A DNA stretch of 29,309 nt from a virus, in IMG/VR virus record IMGVR_UViG_3300031977_002685, positions 1 through 29,309 of that record; one strand, 5' to 3'. Each line of letters begins with the position of its first letter. The first letter of the stretch is position 1. Made by a program: the position numbers and the translations under genes. Shown in pieces: positions 15,877 through 22,896 of this stretch. The notes beneath the pieces are model-generated. The model was not told the origin of the DNA and did no database searches. It was given only the letters and a program-made list of their open reading frames with translations.

Positions 15877-17571
15877 TTAGCCAAGAAGATCTTCAACGAT
15901 TACAAGACCATACATATCTGGTCTAACCATCTTCTTGCCATAACGAGTCATGACACCCTTACGAGGCACGAAATCGTCTGGTCCAAAAATGGTTGGAGTA
16001 ACTTGTAGAGGCACATAAGGTGCATATACATAACCGCTTTCTAGGAAGCTGTTACCTTTACGACCAACGAGGATAACATTTCTTAGGAAATATGGGTCAA
16101 CATAGATGTCCCATTTCTTAGAAAGTTGTCCAACACGAGTCGCACCAGCAGCTCCGCGATTTTCGTCAGCGGTTGTGTCAGCGCGGAAACCAGATGTGAA
16201 CTCAAGAACATTAGCAACTTCTGGGCCACAAACGAGGAAGTTTGCGCCACCACGAAGAGTTTTTCTGTGGATTTGAGCAGAAACATCGTTTACTGTCTCA
16301 AGAAGAGTCTCATACCATTCAGAAACTGTTCCAGTGAAGTCTGGGAATAGGCTTTGGTTGGTAGATTGTCCACCAGTTCTGTCAACAAACTTACCTGGTT
16401 TACGAGACCAGTAGTAGGTTCCAGCTTTAGCACCTTTAACAAGGTCTTCAAGGATTTCTTGGTCAATTTCAAGAGCGATTTGCTCAGAAAGAATGCTTGT
16501 CAACTCAACTTCTGCATCCAAGTTGTGGTATGCGTTGATGTCTTGTTGAAGCTCTGGAGTCCATTTTGCTTTAAGTTTCTTAGTGATTGCAGTTACAGAC
16601 ACAGAATCAACTTTGATGTCGATTTCTGGAATGTTCGTGTTGTCTTCAAGACCCCATGCTGTTGTTCCAACGATTGAGCCAACATCAGCTCCACCATTTG
16701 TGAAGTTATCTGAGATTGTAAATGTTGCAGCAGTAACACCCTCAACAGAAGCTGTAAGGTCTCCAACTGTCTCAGAACCTGTCGCTTCAAGAACAACAAG
16801 AGCAGTAGCTGTAGAAGAGCCAGAGAATCTTGTCAAGCGACGAACTTGGCGACCAACTGATAGTCCTTCAAGAGTGACTGTTACGAAATCATTTTCGTTG
16901 AATTGTGCTGCTGTAAGCTCAGAAACAGTGATAGTAGCGACAACAGCTAATGATCCAGAAAGATCAGGGTCATATTGAACTCCCTTAGACAATCCACCAG
17001 CTGCATCATCACCAGTTCCAGAACCAACAGTTCCAGAAAGGATAGCAACTGGGTTAGAAATGGTAGCTGATTGTGACACTGGAGATGACCAACCATTGTT
17101 AAGAGCGTAGAAGCTAGTTTCTGCATTTGCGCCAGCAAGATCTACACCACCAGTGATTTGGCGACCGACTCTTCCACCACCGTATACAGATGCGCTGACA
17201 GAATATCCGCCCAAGTTAAGTTGGTCAGGATTTCCGCCATAAGTAAAGTCGAGGAAGAAGATAAGGCCAGATGGCAAGCTCATTGGTTGAACGGAAACAA
17301 GTTCATTTGCTACAAGTCCACCGAATACACGACGAACGATTGGAAATGCAACTGCTGCAAAACCTTCTACATCACCAGCTGCCATTGAGGAAGACTCACG
17401 AAGAATTTCTTTCGCTTGGTTCTCCAAAAGTGCTGCCATACCATTGCGAGTGTGCTCGCTGTTAAGACCTTCCAAAAGTCCAGTCTTTTCCCATTTGTTT
17501 AGAAGGGCTTCGCCTTCTTTTTGAGTGTTGCGTCTAACAACACCTTCTGTCAATTTTTCTACAATAGACAT
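15877..17571 (-). CDS. gp23: Major capsid protein (T4 gp23-like)
   Basis: This 564-residue protein is the main shell subunit. The N-terminal delta region (about 1-60) is followed by DVEGFAAVAFPIVRRVFGGL (about 67-86), the standard beginning of mature T4-like capsid proteins. Two LxE sites, LLE (48-50) and LRE (57-59, before SSSM), are possible cleavage points for the prohead protease. A Gly/Ser/Thr-rich middle (about 150-320) is probably the inserted surface domain. The C-terminal part (DTTADENRGAAGATRVGQL, YVDPYFLRNVILVGRKG, VYAPYVPLQVTP, DMYGLVIVEDLLG) is strongly gp23-like. The ribosome site AAGGAGAA is strong, and the scaffold gene lies 20 nt upstream. Confidence 0.95.
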   Translation of the reverse strand: MSIVEKLTEGVVRRNTQKEGEALLNKWEKTGLLEGLNSEHTRNGMAALLENQAKEILRESSSMAAGDVEGFAAVAFPIVRRVFGGLVANELVSVQPMSLPSGLIFFLDFTYGGNPDQLNLGGYSVSASVYGGGRVGRQITGGVDLAGANAETSFYALNNGWSSPVSQSATISNPVAILSGTVGSGTGDDAAGGLSKGVQYDPDLSGSLAVVATITVSELTAAQFNENDFVTVTLEGLSVGRQVRRLTRFSGSSTATALVVLEATGSETVGDLTASVEGVTAATFTISDNFTNGGADVGSIVGTTAWGLEDNTNIPEIDIKVDSVSVTAITKKLKAKWTPELQQDINAYHNLDAEVELTSILSEQIALEIDQEILEDLVKGAKAGTYYWSRKPGKFVDRTGGQSTNQSLFPDFTGTVSEWYETLLETVNDVSAQIHRKTLRGGANFLVCGPEVANVLEFTSGFRADTTADENRGAAGATRVGQLSKKWDIYVDPYFLRNVILVGRKGNSFLESGYVYAPYVPLQVTPTIFGPDDFVPRKGVMTRYGKKMVRPDMYGLVIVEDLLG

Positions 17572-17591
17572 TTTAATTTCTCCTTAAATGA

Positions 17592-18776
17592 TTATTTTGT
17601 AATCCCCGCAAGTCTTCTCATTCTGTCCATTGCAGAATTGTTGACTTGCTTCGTTTCTTTTTTTGATTTTAATACGAGACTGTTATTTTTGCTAACTGCT
17701 TCACTTAAGTTTCTTGGAGCTGTATTTTTGACAGACTTCAAGTTGTGTTGCAATGTTTCATAAATAACTTTTGCCTCTTCAATTGATCTCGCATTAGAAA
17801 TAGATTCGACAATTTGTTGTTTTTGTCGCTCATTCAAGGAGTCCGATTTCAGAACACGATTTTCATAAACTAATTTAGCATTTGAAACATTGAGATCTAC
17901 AAGTTTATCGCTAACTTGTTTTGCAAGGCTCTTAAGTTCTTTATAATCAGAACCAAGCTTATTGTTTTCAAGCTTGAGAGAACTGACATGCTCTTCCAAT
18001 CCCATGATTTTCTTTAATGCTTTGTTGAGTGCTTTGTTGTCCTCTTCGGCATCATCACACTCCATTTCAGCTGCTGCCACATCCATAGCATATTCTTGCT
18101 GTGGTAGTGTTGGGTGAGTTGTTCCCAAATCACCTCTTGCCTCAACTGACATATCGACTGTTAATTTTTCTGACAAGATATCTTCCATGATTTCAAGGAT
18201 GTTTTCTTCTGTTAGTTCGATATCTTCGTCTAACTCTTCTTCTTTTAACTCAACTTCTTCGTTGGTTTCTTTTTTCTTTGCGCGGAGAGCTTCAAGATCT
18301 TTTTCGTCAATGTCTCCGTCTTTGTCTTGGTCCATCACCTTCTCTTGCTTATCAGAAAGCTTTTCTTCCAAATCAAGCATTTCTGCAAGGGCTTCCAAAT
18401 CTGTTTCAAGTTCTTCGCCTTCTGGTGCTGGTTCCGCCATCGCAGACATGTCAACCTCTTCTTCTTCTGGTTCGTCACGAAGAGCATCGACAATGCCACT
18501 TAGATCAATTGTTACAACTTCTTGCTCGTCTGGACAAGGACATGCAGTCTCACCTTCAGTTGCTTTTAAGTTGATGTCACCAATCATCTCGTCTGGTTCG
18601 TTATTGGCCATTCCTGCCATTGGATCCACTTCATCTTGTTCGAGCAAAGCGTCAACTGCTTGCTTTACATCCGATGAATATTTTTCAAGGATTTCTCGTT
18701 CCGCATTCTTGATTGCGGCCTCTTTAAGTGATTGTGCGTCGATGACGGCTTGTTCTAACATTGATGATGACATCAT
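17592..18776 (-). CDS. gp22: Prohead core scaffolding protein (T4 gp22-like) with EF-hand loop
   Basis: This 394-residue, very acidic helical protein sits directly before the capsid gene, as gp22 does in T4. It should form the internal core on which the shell assembles and then be degraded by the prohead protease. Residues 95-205 are rich in Glu/Asp, and 250-345 form a predicted coiled coil ending with SISNARSIEEAKVIYE (325-340), a pattern I recognise from marine gp22-like scaffolds. Residues 149-160 (DQDKDGDIDEKD) are a perfect 12-residue EF-hand calcium loop: D149, D151, D153, G154, I156, D160. Two ATGs are adjacent; the second (18773) has better spacing to GGAG. A Ser-rich opposite-strand frame is only its shadow. 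Confidence 0.87.
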   Translation of the reverse strand: MMSSSMLEQAVIDAQSLKEAAIKNAEREILEKYSSDVKQAVDALLEQDEVDPMAGMANNEPDEMIGDINLKATEGETACPCPDEQEVVTIDLSGIVDALRDEPEEEEVDMSAMAEPAPEGEELETDLEALAEMLDLEEKLSDKQEKVMDQDKDGDIDEKDLEALRAKKKETNEEVELKEEELDEDIELTEENILEIMEDILSEKLTVDMSVEARGDLGTTHPTLPQQEYAMDVAAAEMECDDAEEDNKALNKALKKIMGLEEHVSSLKLENNKLGSDYKELKSLAKQVSDKLVDLNVSNAKLVYENRVLKSDSLNERQKQQIVESISNARSIEEAKVIYETLQHNLKSVKNTAPRNLSEAVSKNNSLVLKSKKETKQVNNSAMDRMRRLAGITK

Positions 18777-18791
18777 AATCTCCTAAATATA

Positions 18792-18816
18792 AAAATAGTT
18801 GTCTTCAATAAATAGT
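18792..18816 (-). promoter_or_regulatory. Late promoter motif candidate(s) before the scaffold gene
   Basis: Exact ACTATTTA at 18816-18809 (32 nt before the ATG) and a near copy ACTATTTT at 18799-18792 (15 nt before the ATG). They lie in the 80-nt gap between the third paralogue and the scaffold gene; no terminator is seen there. Confidence 0.5.
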
Positions 18817-18856
18817 GGCCAAAATGCTTAAAAGAAGTAAAATGGATATGTTATGG

Positions 18857-19264
18857 CTAACCTACCCCGGCAGAGCCTGACCAATTGTTCGCTAACACCT
18901 CAGATGGGATGTTTGTTAAGCCAGCGACAATATCAAATCCTATATTGCCTGATTGAGACTTATAATAAAGTCTTGATACTTTAAAATAAAATACTTGCGG
19001 AGATGTGTCCTGCACTGATGGAGAGCTAAATAATCTAAAATAGTTGTTGGTGTTGAAACCATTTTCAGAAAAAGCAATTAAAGGCCCATCTACTGTTCGC
19101 CCAATATTGTTGTTCCTTATGTGAATCCAATTTGTTATAAATGGAAATTCTATAACTCGGACCACATTATCTGCATTAATTCTACCTTTAAAAAAAGGCT
19201 TTCCTGATACTTGATAAGCTCCAACATCTCCTAATGATGGTGGTCCGGGAGAATAAACAGACAT
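18857..19264 (-). CDS. Tandem virion-type paralogue 3, unknown function
   Basis: This 135-residue beta-rich protein shares with its two upstream neighbours an N-terminal GAYQVSGKPFFKG (about 15-27), a central IEFPFITNWIHIRN (about 39-52) and a C-terminal NNWSGSAGVG at the very end. It is the most diverged of the three. The ATG overlaps the preceding stop codon (TAATG) and uses a GAGGGGG site formed by the end of that gene, so translation is coupled. There is no signal peptide or membrane segment. Placement between the prohead protease and the scaffold suggests a head surface (decoration or vertex) protein, but that is inference. Confidence 0.65.
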   Translation of the reverse strand: MSVYSPGPPSLGDVGAYQVSGKPFFKGRINADNVVRVIEFPFITNWIHIRNNNIGRTVDGPLIAFSENGFNTNNYFRLFSSPSVQDTSPQVFYFKVSRLYYKSQSGNIGFDIVAGLTNIPSEVLANNWSGSAGVG

Positions 19265-19740
19265 TATCCCACCCCCTCTGAGCCGGACCAGTTATTTGTA
19301 ATCGTGCTTGTTGGAATTCCTGTTAATCCCGCAATTACATCAACATTATCGGCAGCACCAGATAAATAAAGTTTTGTTAACTTAAGTTCTAATCGTGGCG
19401 TCCGTGCTTGACGGTTATAGTTCGGTGTCGGATTTGAATTATCAGTATAGTTATCGTTGACTTGAAAGTATGATCCAGTCAGTTTAGTGCCAGGAAGTCC
19501 TGGAACTAATGCATTTTCAAACCCATTTGCCGAAGCCGCAACCAAAACTCTCTTTGAATTATCACTAGACTTTGATGAATTTCTAACAATAATCCAGCGA
19601 GTCACATATGGAAATGTTATTTCTAACGGACCATTTGTGTAAAGAGACACATCAATTCCGCCACTTACAAATGGCTTTCCTGAAACCTGATATGAGCCAA
19701 CATTTCCTAAAGCAGGTGGACCTTGATTGTAATCTGCCAT
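19264..19740 (-). CDS. Tandem virion-type paralogue 2, unknown function
   Basis: This 158-residue protein is the middle member of the tandem triplet. It shares VGSYQVSGKPFVSGGIDVS (about 14-32), PLEITFPYVTRWIIV (about 38-52), ELKLTKLYLSGA (about 120-131) and the NNWSGSEGVG end with paralogue 1. It differs mainly by an insertion of about 25 residues between the central strands (about 80-110, rich in Asn, Thr, Pro), which looks like an enlarged surface loop. It starts 3 nt after the preceding stop with GAAGG upstream. A capsid decoration role is inferred from position and small beta-rich size. Confidence 0.65.
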   Translation of the reverse strand: MADYNQGPPALGNVGSYQVSGKPFVSGGIDVSLYTNGPLEITFPYVTRWIIVRNSSKSSDNSKRVLVAASANGFENALVPGLPGTKLTGSYFQVNDNYTDNSNPTPNYNRQARTPRLELKLTKLYLSGAADNVDVIAGLTGIPTSTITNNWSGSEGVG

Positions 19741-19743
19741 TAT

Positions 19744-20145
19744 TTAAATACCTTCAGAGCCAGACCAGTTATTTATTATTGTTCCAGATGAAATAGTCGT
19801 TAATCCAACGATTACATCGCAATTTGTGCAAGCACCAGTAAGATATAATTTCGTTACTTTCAGTTCTAAACGAGCAGTCATTGTGTCTCCATAGTCATTC
19901 CCATCTTTATTTACTGTAAAGTAATTGTTTGTATCAAATCCAGTTGATGAAAAAGCTACTTTAACATCATTGCTTGTATCGTGATTTGTTACAGTAATCC
20001 ATCTTGTGACTGTTGGAAAAGAAATTTCTAAAGGACCACTCGTGTATGCAGAAACATCAATTCCTCCACTAAGAAATGGCTTTCCTGATACTTGATAGGA
20101 GCCGACATGTCCTAGCCCCGGTGATCCATAATTAAAAACTGCCAT
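19744..20145 (-). CDS. Tandem virion-type paralogue 1, unknown function
   Basis: This 133-residue protein is the first member of the triplet. It is beta-rich, with VGSYQVSGKPFLSGGIDVS (about 14-32), PLEISFPTVTRWITV (about 38-52), ELKVTKLYLTGAC (about 93-105) and the NNWSGSEG end. The start has a good GAGG site and an AGTATTTA motif 17 nt upstream, so the triplet probably has its own promoter. Three copies in a row suggest duplication followed by divergence of an exposed virion part. I cannot name the family; head decoration, vertex or head fibre are all possible. Confidence 0.65.
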   Translation of the reverse strand: MAVFNYGSPGLGHVGSYQVSGKPFLSGGIDVSAYTSGPLEISFPTVTRWITVTNHDTSNDVKVAFSSTGFDTNNYFTVNKDGNDYGDTMTARLELKVTKLYLTGACTNCDVIVGLTTISSGTIINNWSGSEGI

Positions 20146-20162
20146 AATTTACCTCAATATTA

Positions 20163-20170
20163 TAAATACT
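20163..20170 (-). promoter_or_regulatory. Late promoter motif candidate (AGTATTTA) before the triplet
   Basis: AGTATTTA on the coding strand, 17 nt before the ATG at 20145 and overlapping the last base of the bS21 stop codon. It differs from the main octamer at one position. The opposite strand reads TATAAATA here, the T4 late box, but no gene lies downstream on that strand. Confidence 0.45.
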
Positions 20171-20379
20171 TACGATCTTTCGTTTTCGCGCTGCTCTTTT
20201 CTTTTTAGCTTTTCAAGCTCTGCTTTTCTCTTTGCCTTCTTCTCTCTTTTGATTTCAGATGGCTTTTTGAATTGCTGTCTTTCGCGATACTCTTCAATAA
20301 TTTTTTCTTTTTTTACTTTTCTTGAGAATCTTTTTAGCATCGCTTCAATCGATTCATTCTTTCTTATTTTAACATGCAT
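20170..20379 (-). CDS. rpsU: Phage-encoded small-subunit ribosomal protein bS21
   Basis: This 69-residue, highly basic protein matches bacterial bS21 along its length: VKIRKNESIEAMLKRFSRKV (3-22) aligns with the [20 protein letters not shown] region of E. coli S21, then a YRERQQFKKPSEIKREKKAK stretch (31-50) with the conserved R-x7-KP spacing, then a Lys/Arg-rich helix. bS21 sits on the 30S platform near the 3' end of 16S rRNA and affects mRNA start-site selection. The reading frame extends upstream to 20430, but that part overlaps the previous gene; the ATG at 20379 gives the standard N-terminus. The start is 4 nt after the previous stop and lacks a Shine-Dalgarno sequence, unlike most neighbours. 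bS21 genes are known in SAR11 and some large phages. Here it lies inside the capsid operon. Confidence 0.92.
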   Translation of the reverse strand: MHVKIRKNESIEAMLKRFSRKVKKEKIIEEYRERQQFKKPSEIKREKKAKRKAELEKLKRKEQRENERS

Positions 20380-20383
20380 ATTA

Positions 20384-20758
20384 TTATTTATTAAAAATAC
20401 TGAACTGGCTAATGTCAATTCCTGGGTCATTCGGATCAGAATCCCTTAATGCTCCATATTGTGCTGATTGCGAACTACCACCAGATCTTAGTGGTTGTGT
20501 ATTTTCAAATATTCCTTTAAATCCTGCTGATTTTTCTAAACTTCTTTTTGTCTCTTCCAACTTCATTTTTGCTGCCTTAACTGCTTCAGATTGACCTTCA
20601 TTAATTGGCTTTGATGGAGCAGCTTGCAATTGTGTTGAGCCAAGTCCTTTTGCAACTTCGGTTATGATTCCAGAAAGTGTTCCGTCTTCAAAAATAACTT
20701 CTTTTATGCATTCTTTAATAAGTGGCTTAAGGACTTTCTTAAGTTCTTCTTTTTTCAT
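20384..20758 (-). CDS. Small prohead-core-type protein with N-terminal targeting-like helix
   Basis: This 124-residue protein has a basic amphipathic N-terminal helix (MKKEELKKVLKPLIKECIKE) containing IKE and IFE sites that match the LxE/IxE cleavage rule of T4 prohead protease. A middle charged helix (about 55-80, KAAKMKLEETKRSLEKS) follows, and the C-terminus is polar and probably flexible. It lies directly after the protease gene, with its ATG overlapping the protease stop (ATGA). In T4 the genes around 21 encode small core proteins (gp67, gp68), so a core or internal head role is plausible. No sequence match to those is claimed. Confidence 0.6.
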   Translation of the reverse strand: MKKEELKKVLKPLIKECIKEVIFEDGTLSGIITEVAKGLGSTQLQAAPSKPINEGQSEAVKAAKMKLEETKRSLEKSAGFKGIFENTQPLRSGGSSQSAQYGALRDSDPNDPGIDISQFSIFNK

Positions 20759-21360
20759 TTTTCACCTACGATATCGTTTAAAAGTCGGTTGATTCGGTCT
20801 GCTTTTGACCAGATTTGTCTTTGCTTTGATTCAGATAATCTCATGAATGCGCCTTGTGTTGATGGCTCAGACACAATATCAAAACAAATTAATTGGAAAT
20901 CTTCTTGGACAATTGTTTTGCCCATGTTTTCTCTAACAGAACCCAAGCCTCTTGAAGAGATTCCAAGAGTGATTCCATCATCAATAAGAGCTTTTAGGAT
21001 TTGGCCAGATGGAGTTGACAGAACTTTAATCTTGCCCATGAGATCTTTTCCTTCCCACCAAAGAGATGTAACGATATGAGAGGAATTTTTAAGATTTACA
21101 ACTGAGTCTTCTGGGTGATCAAGTTCTCCGCAAGCTCTTTTTTCTTTGACAACTTTCATATAATTGTCAACTTCTCTTCTTAAGATATCTTCTGAATAGA
21201 TTCTGCCATTACCATTTTGAGCATCTGCTCTTTGCATAATGCCTGTAAGATAGATTGTTCCGTTCTTAACTTCGCGTTTCTCATCCTCTGATAGAAGGTC
21301 TTGGCAAACACCACCTTCACAAAGTTCAAAATATTCTCGGAGAAGATACTTATCAGACAT
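20755..21360 (-). CDS. gp21: Prohead core protease (T4 gp21-like, serine peptidase)
   Basis: This 201-residue protein cleaves scaffold, capsid and internal proteins in the prohead, after LxE/IxE sites in T4. The motifs expected of the family are visible: NGRIYSEDILRREV (51-64), CGELDHP with H82 as the likely catalytic His, a GISSRGLGS block (133-141) with the catalytic Ser (S135 or S136), and ICFDIVSEPS (158-167), where D161 may complete the triad. Length is close to T4 gp21 (212 aa). The start codon overlaps the preceding stop (TAATG). Downstream lies a small core-type protein, as expected for a prohead operon. Confidence 0.92.
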   Translation of the reverse strand: MSDKYLLREYFELCEGGVCQDLLSEDEKREVKNGTIYLTGIMQRADAQNGNGRIYSEDILRREVDNYMKVVKEKRACGELDHPEDSVVNLKNSSHIVTSLWWEGKDLMGKIKVLSTPSGQILKALIDDGITLGISSRGLGSVRENMGKTIVQEDFQLICFDIVSEPSTQGAFMRLSESKQRQIWSKADRINRLLNDIVGEK

Positions 21361-21902
21361 TATTTTTCTTCTCCTTCTCTTATTGTCACGCCACTGGATG
21401 GCCTAAATGTTATTGGTCCACTTCCGGGCCTAATACCACCAGGAATTTCGGGCTTTATTTCTTTTGGAATATCTTTAATTTCTCTCTCAATTATGTTTAG
21501 GTATTCCATGATTTCTTTAGTATCAAGTTTTTCTGCCTTAGAAGCATATAGCTTCAAAGAATTTAGAGCATTTAATGCTTTATCTTGGCTTTCATTCATC
21601 ATGCCAGAATATGCTGGATTGTCTTCAATTTTTTCCGAACCTTGGAAAGTTTTTGTTAACCAACCATGAATGTCGTCCAATCCAGAAATAATATCTTGAG
21701 AGATTGGGTCATTTGCTTGACAAGCCATTGGAAGATGATTTTTAGCCATATCAAGTAATGCAAACCATTTGTCAAGCTCTTGTGGTCTTTCTACATTTAT
21801 GCTTTTCTCGAAATAAGGATCTTTTGGCTGTTCTGCCTCATTTGCAAGATTTTGAACTTCTTCCTTGATAACTTGTTTGATATAGCCTAATTTAAATTTC
21901 AT
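21360..21902 (-). CDS. Candidate internal head protein with capsid-targeting-like N-terminus
   Basis: This 180-residue soluble protein has no known domain. The N-terminus (MKFKLGYIKQVIKEEV) is a basic amphipathic helix with an IKE site and resembles the start of three other proteins in this window. The rest is mainly helical (about 40-145) with a Pro/Gly-rich C-terminal tail (about 148-175). It lies immediately before the prohead protease gene (1-nt overlap) and after a terminator, with a GGAGATG site upstream. The guess is that the N-terminal helix takes the protein into the prohead, where the protease trims it. Confidence 0.6.
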   Translation of the reverse strand: MKFKLGYIKQVIKEEVQNLANEAEQPKDPYFEKSINVERPQELDKWFALLDMAKNHLPMACQANDPISQDIISGLDDIHGWLTKTFQGSEKIEDNPAYSGMMNESQDKALNALNSLKLYASKAEKLDTKEIMEYLNIIEREIKDIPKEIKPEIPGGIRPGSGPITFRPSSGVTIREGEEK

Positions 21903-21913
21903 AACACATCTCC

Positions 21914-21938
21914 AAAAATAAAAGCGGGCATTACCCGC
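21914..21938 (-). terminator. Rho-independent terminator before the protease cluster
   Basis: On the minus strand GCGGG-TAATG-CCCGC (5-bp perfect stem) is followed by TTTTATTTTT. It lies just before the ribosome site of the gene starting at 21902, so read-through or a nearby unseen promoter must serve the protease genes. Confidence 0.8.
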
Positions 21939-22012
21939 ACGAGTCAGTTGCCGCTACAGCATCTTCTAACTGGCTGAAGCATCCACTTCTTTGTCCAACC
22001 ATTTACCATTCG
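21931..22012 (-). other. Structured intergenic element with possible micro-ORFs
   Basis: The gap between two genes holds more structure than usual. On the minus strand GCTTCAGC (21980-21973) can pair with GCTGTAGC (21960-21953), with one mismatch, around a 12-nt loop. CAGTT in the loop can pair with AACTG just downstream (possible pseudoknot), and the terminator stem follows. Two micro-ORFs also run through it: 22009-21944 (21 aa, starting MVNGWTKKW) and 22002-21931 (23 aa, starting MVGQRSG and ending in SCG, its stop inside the terminator loop). Neither has a convincing ribosome site. Function unknown: small RNA, leader peptide, or chance. Confidence 0.3.
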
Positions 22013-22336
22013 CTAATCACCACCTAATTTGACTTTCAATCCAAAGTCATTAACTAACATACTTAGCATGTATGACACTCCAGATCCAATACAACCCATA
22101 CAAAGAGCAGTGGACGCAGAATAATCAAATGTAAATAGTTCCGTATATTTATTTATGGACCACAAAAATAAGCCAACCCAAAATCCCATACACATTGGGC
22201 AATGAAACAATTTTCCAAACCCATTTAGTGATTCTTTTGATGGCCTAATTTTGTTGAAGATGCTTCCAAATACAAGAATTTGTGTCATTCCATAAGAAGC
22301 TAAAGAGAAATAGATAAGATCCAATTCATGCCTCAT
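22013..22336 (-). CDS. Small membrane protein with two CxxC motifs, unknown function
   Basis: This 107-residue protein has about three hydrophobic segments (about 8-24, 48-62, 75-95), so it is probably in the host inner membrane. The sequence FHCPMCMGFWVGLF (45-58) is distinctive, with C46-x2-C49; a second pair, C79-x2-C82, precedes GSGVSY. I have seen similar HCPMC-GFWVG proteins in marine phages, without known function. The ATG overlaps the upstream stop (ATGA). It is an odd membrane protein in the middle of head genes; redox, metal-binding, or a superinfection or lysis-related role are all open. Confidence 0.65.
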   Translation of the reverse strand: MRHELDLIYFSLASYGMTQILVFGSIFNKIRPSKESLNGFGKLFHCPMCMGFWVGLFLWSINKYTELFTFDYSASTALCMGCIGSGVSYMLSMLVNDFGLKVKLGGD

Positions 22337-22896
22337 TCATAATATCCATATCCGCTAAGATATCTGCGGATACGATATGGAGTGATTGAGCCTTTTTTCG
22401 GTTCTTGAGGAACTTCGCCAAGTTCTGTTGAATCTTCTGGAGATGGGTCAACATAATTGTCTTCAATTTCGTCCTCAATGAATTGCTGAGTTTGGAACTT
22501 TGGTCTTTCGATATCAATGAATTTTGATGTAGAAAAAACAACAACTTGATTCTCGTTAATGTTATCGTCAACAGCTTCAGGATATTTTCCTTCAATTGAG
22601 CCAAAAACATTTCCTGCTTGAACAGACTCTGGAAGAATTATACCTTGCTGGACCATATATTTGAAATAATTATTTTGAATTTCATAGATTTCATCAGAGA
22701 TGTCATCCTTTGGAAATGTCATAACCTTTTTCATTTTTGTATCGATAATGATATCAATTTGGTTATGATCCAAAATCATTAATTTTCCATCAAGAGTTTT
22801 GCGAATGTTTATTTCAACTTGAGGAACTGGAGGTTGTTTTGGTTGCTCTTGAGCTTCAATCTCTTCAGATGGCTCAATATTAATATTAATTGCCAT
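22333..22896 (-). CDS. Conserved head-region protein, unknown function
   Basis: This 187-residue acidic, soluble protein has a Pro/Glu/Gln-rich N-terminus (about 8-26), then a beta-like part (INIRKTLDGKLMILDHNQID, about 29-48), MTFPKDDISDEIYEIQNNYFKYM (about 59-81) and VQAGNVFGSIEGKYPEA (about 92-108). The C-terminus ends with a YRIRRYLSGYGYYE segment. The middle block is familiar from proteins next to portal genes in marine T4-like phages, but I know no function. It overlaps the upstream gene by 11 nt and the membrane protein gene by 4 nt, so all are likely co-translated. Confidence 0.6.
   Translation of the reverse strand: MAININIEPSEEIEAQEQPKQPPVPQVEINIRKTLDGKLMILDHNQIDIIIDTKMKKVMTFPKDDISDEIYEIQNNYFKYMVQQGIILPESVQAGNVFGSIEGKYPEAVDDNINENQVVVFSTSKFIDIERPKFQTQQFIEDEIEDNYVDPSPEDSTELGEVPQEPKKGSITPYRIRRYLSGYGYYE

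Noticed and set aside
18187-18786. 199-codon Ser-rich open frame on the plus strand
   Set aside because: It mirrors the Glu/Asp-rich scaffold gene (GAA/GAT codons read as TTC/ATC/TCT on the other strand), is low-complexity, and has no fitting neighbours on that strand.
20161-20168. Perfect T4 late box TATAAATA on the plus strand
   Set aside because: No plus-strand gene lies downstream; it is the reverse complement of the minus-strand motif region and probably coincidental.
21914-22012. Possible tRNA in the structured gap
   Set aside because: No T-arm (GGTTCGAATCC-like) sequence, no 7-bp acceptor stem and no CCA-proximal pairing could be found.
22132-22139. Exact ACTATTTA copy inside the membrane protein gene
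   Set aside because: It is coding, 230 nt from the next start, and a terminator lies between.
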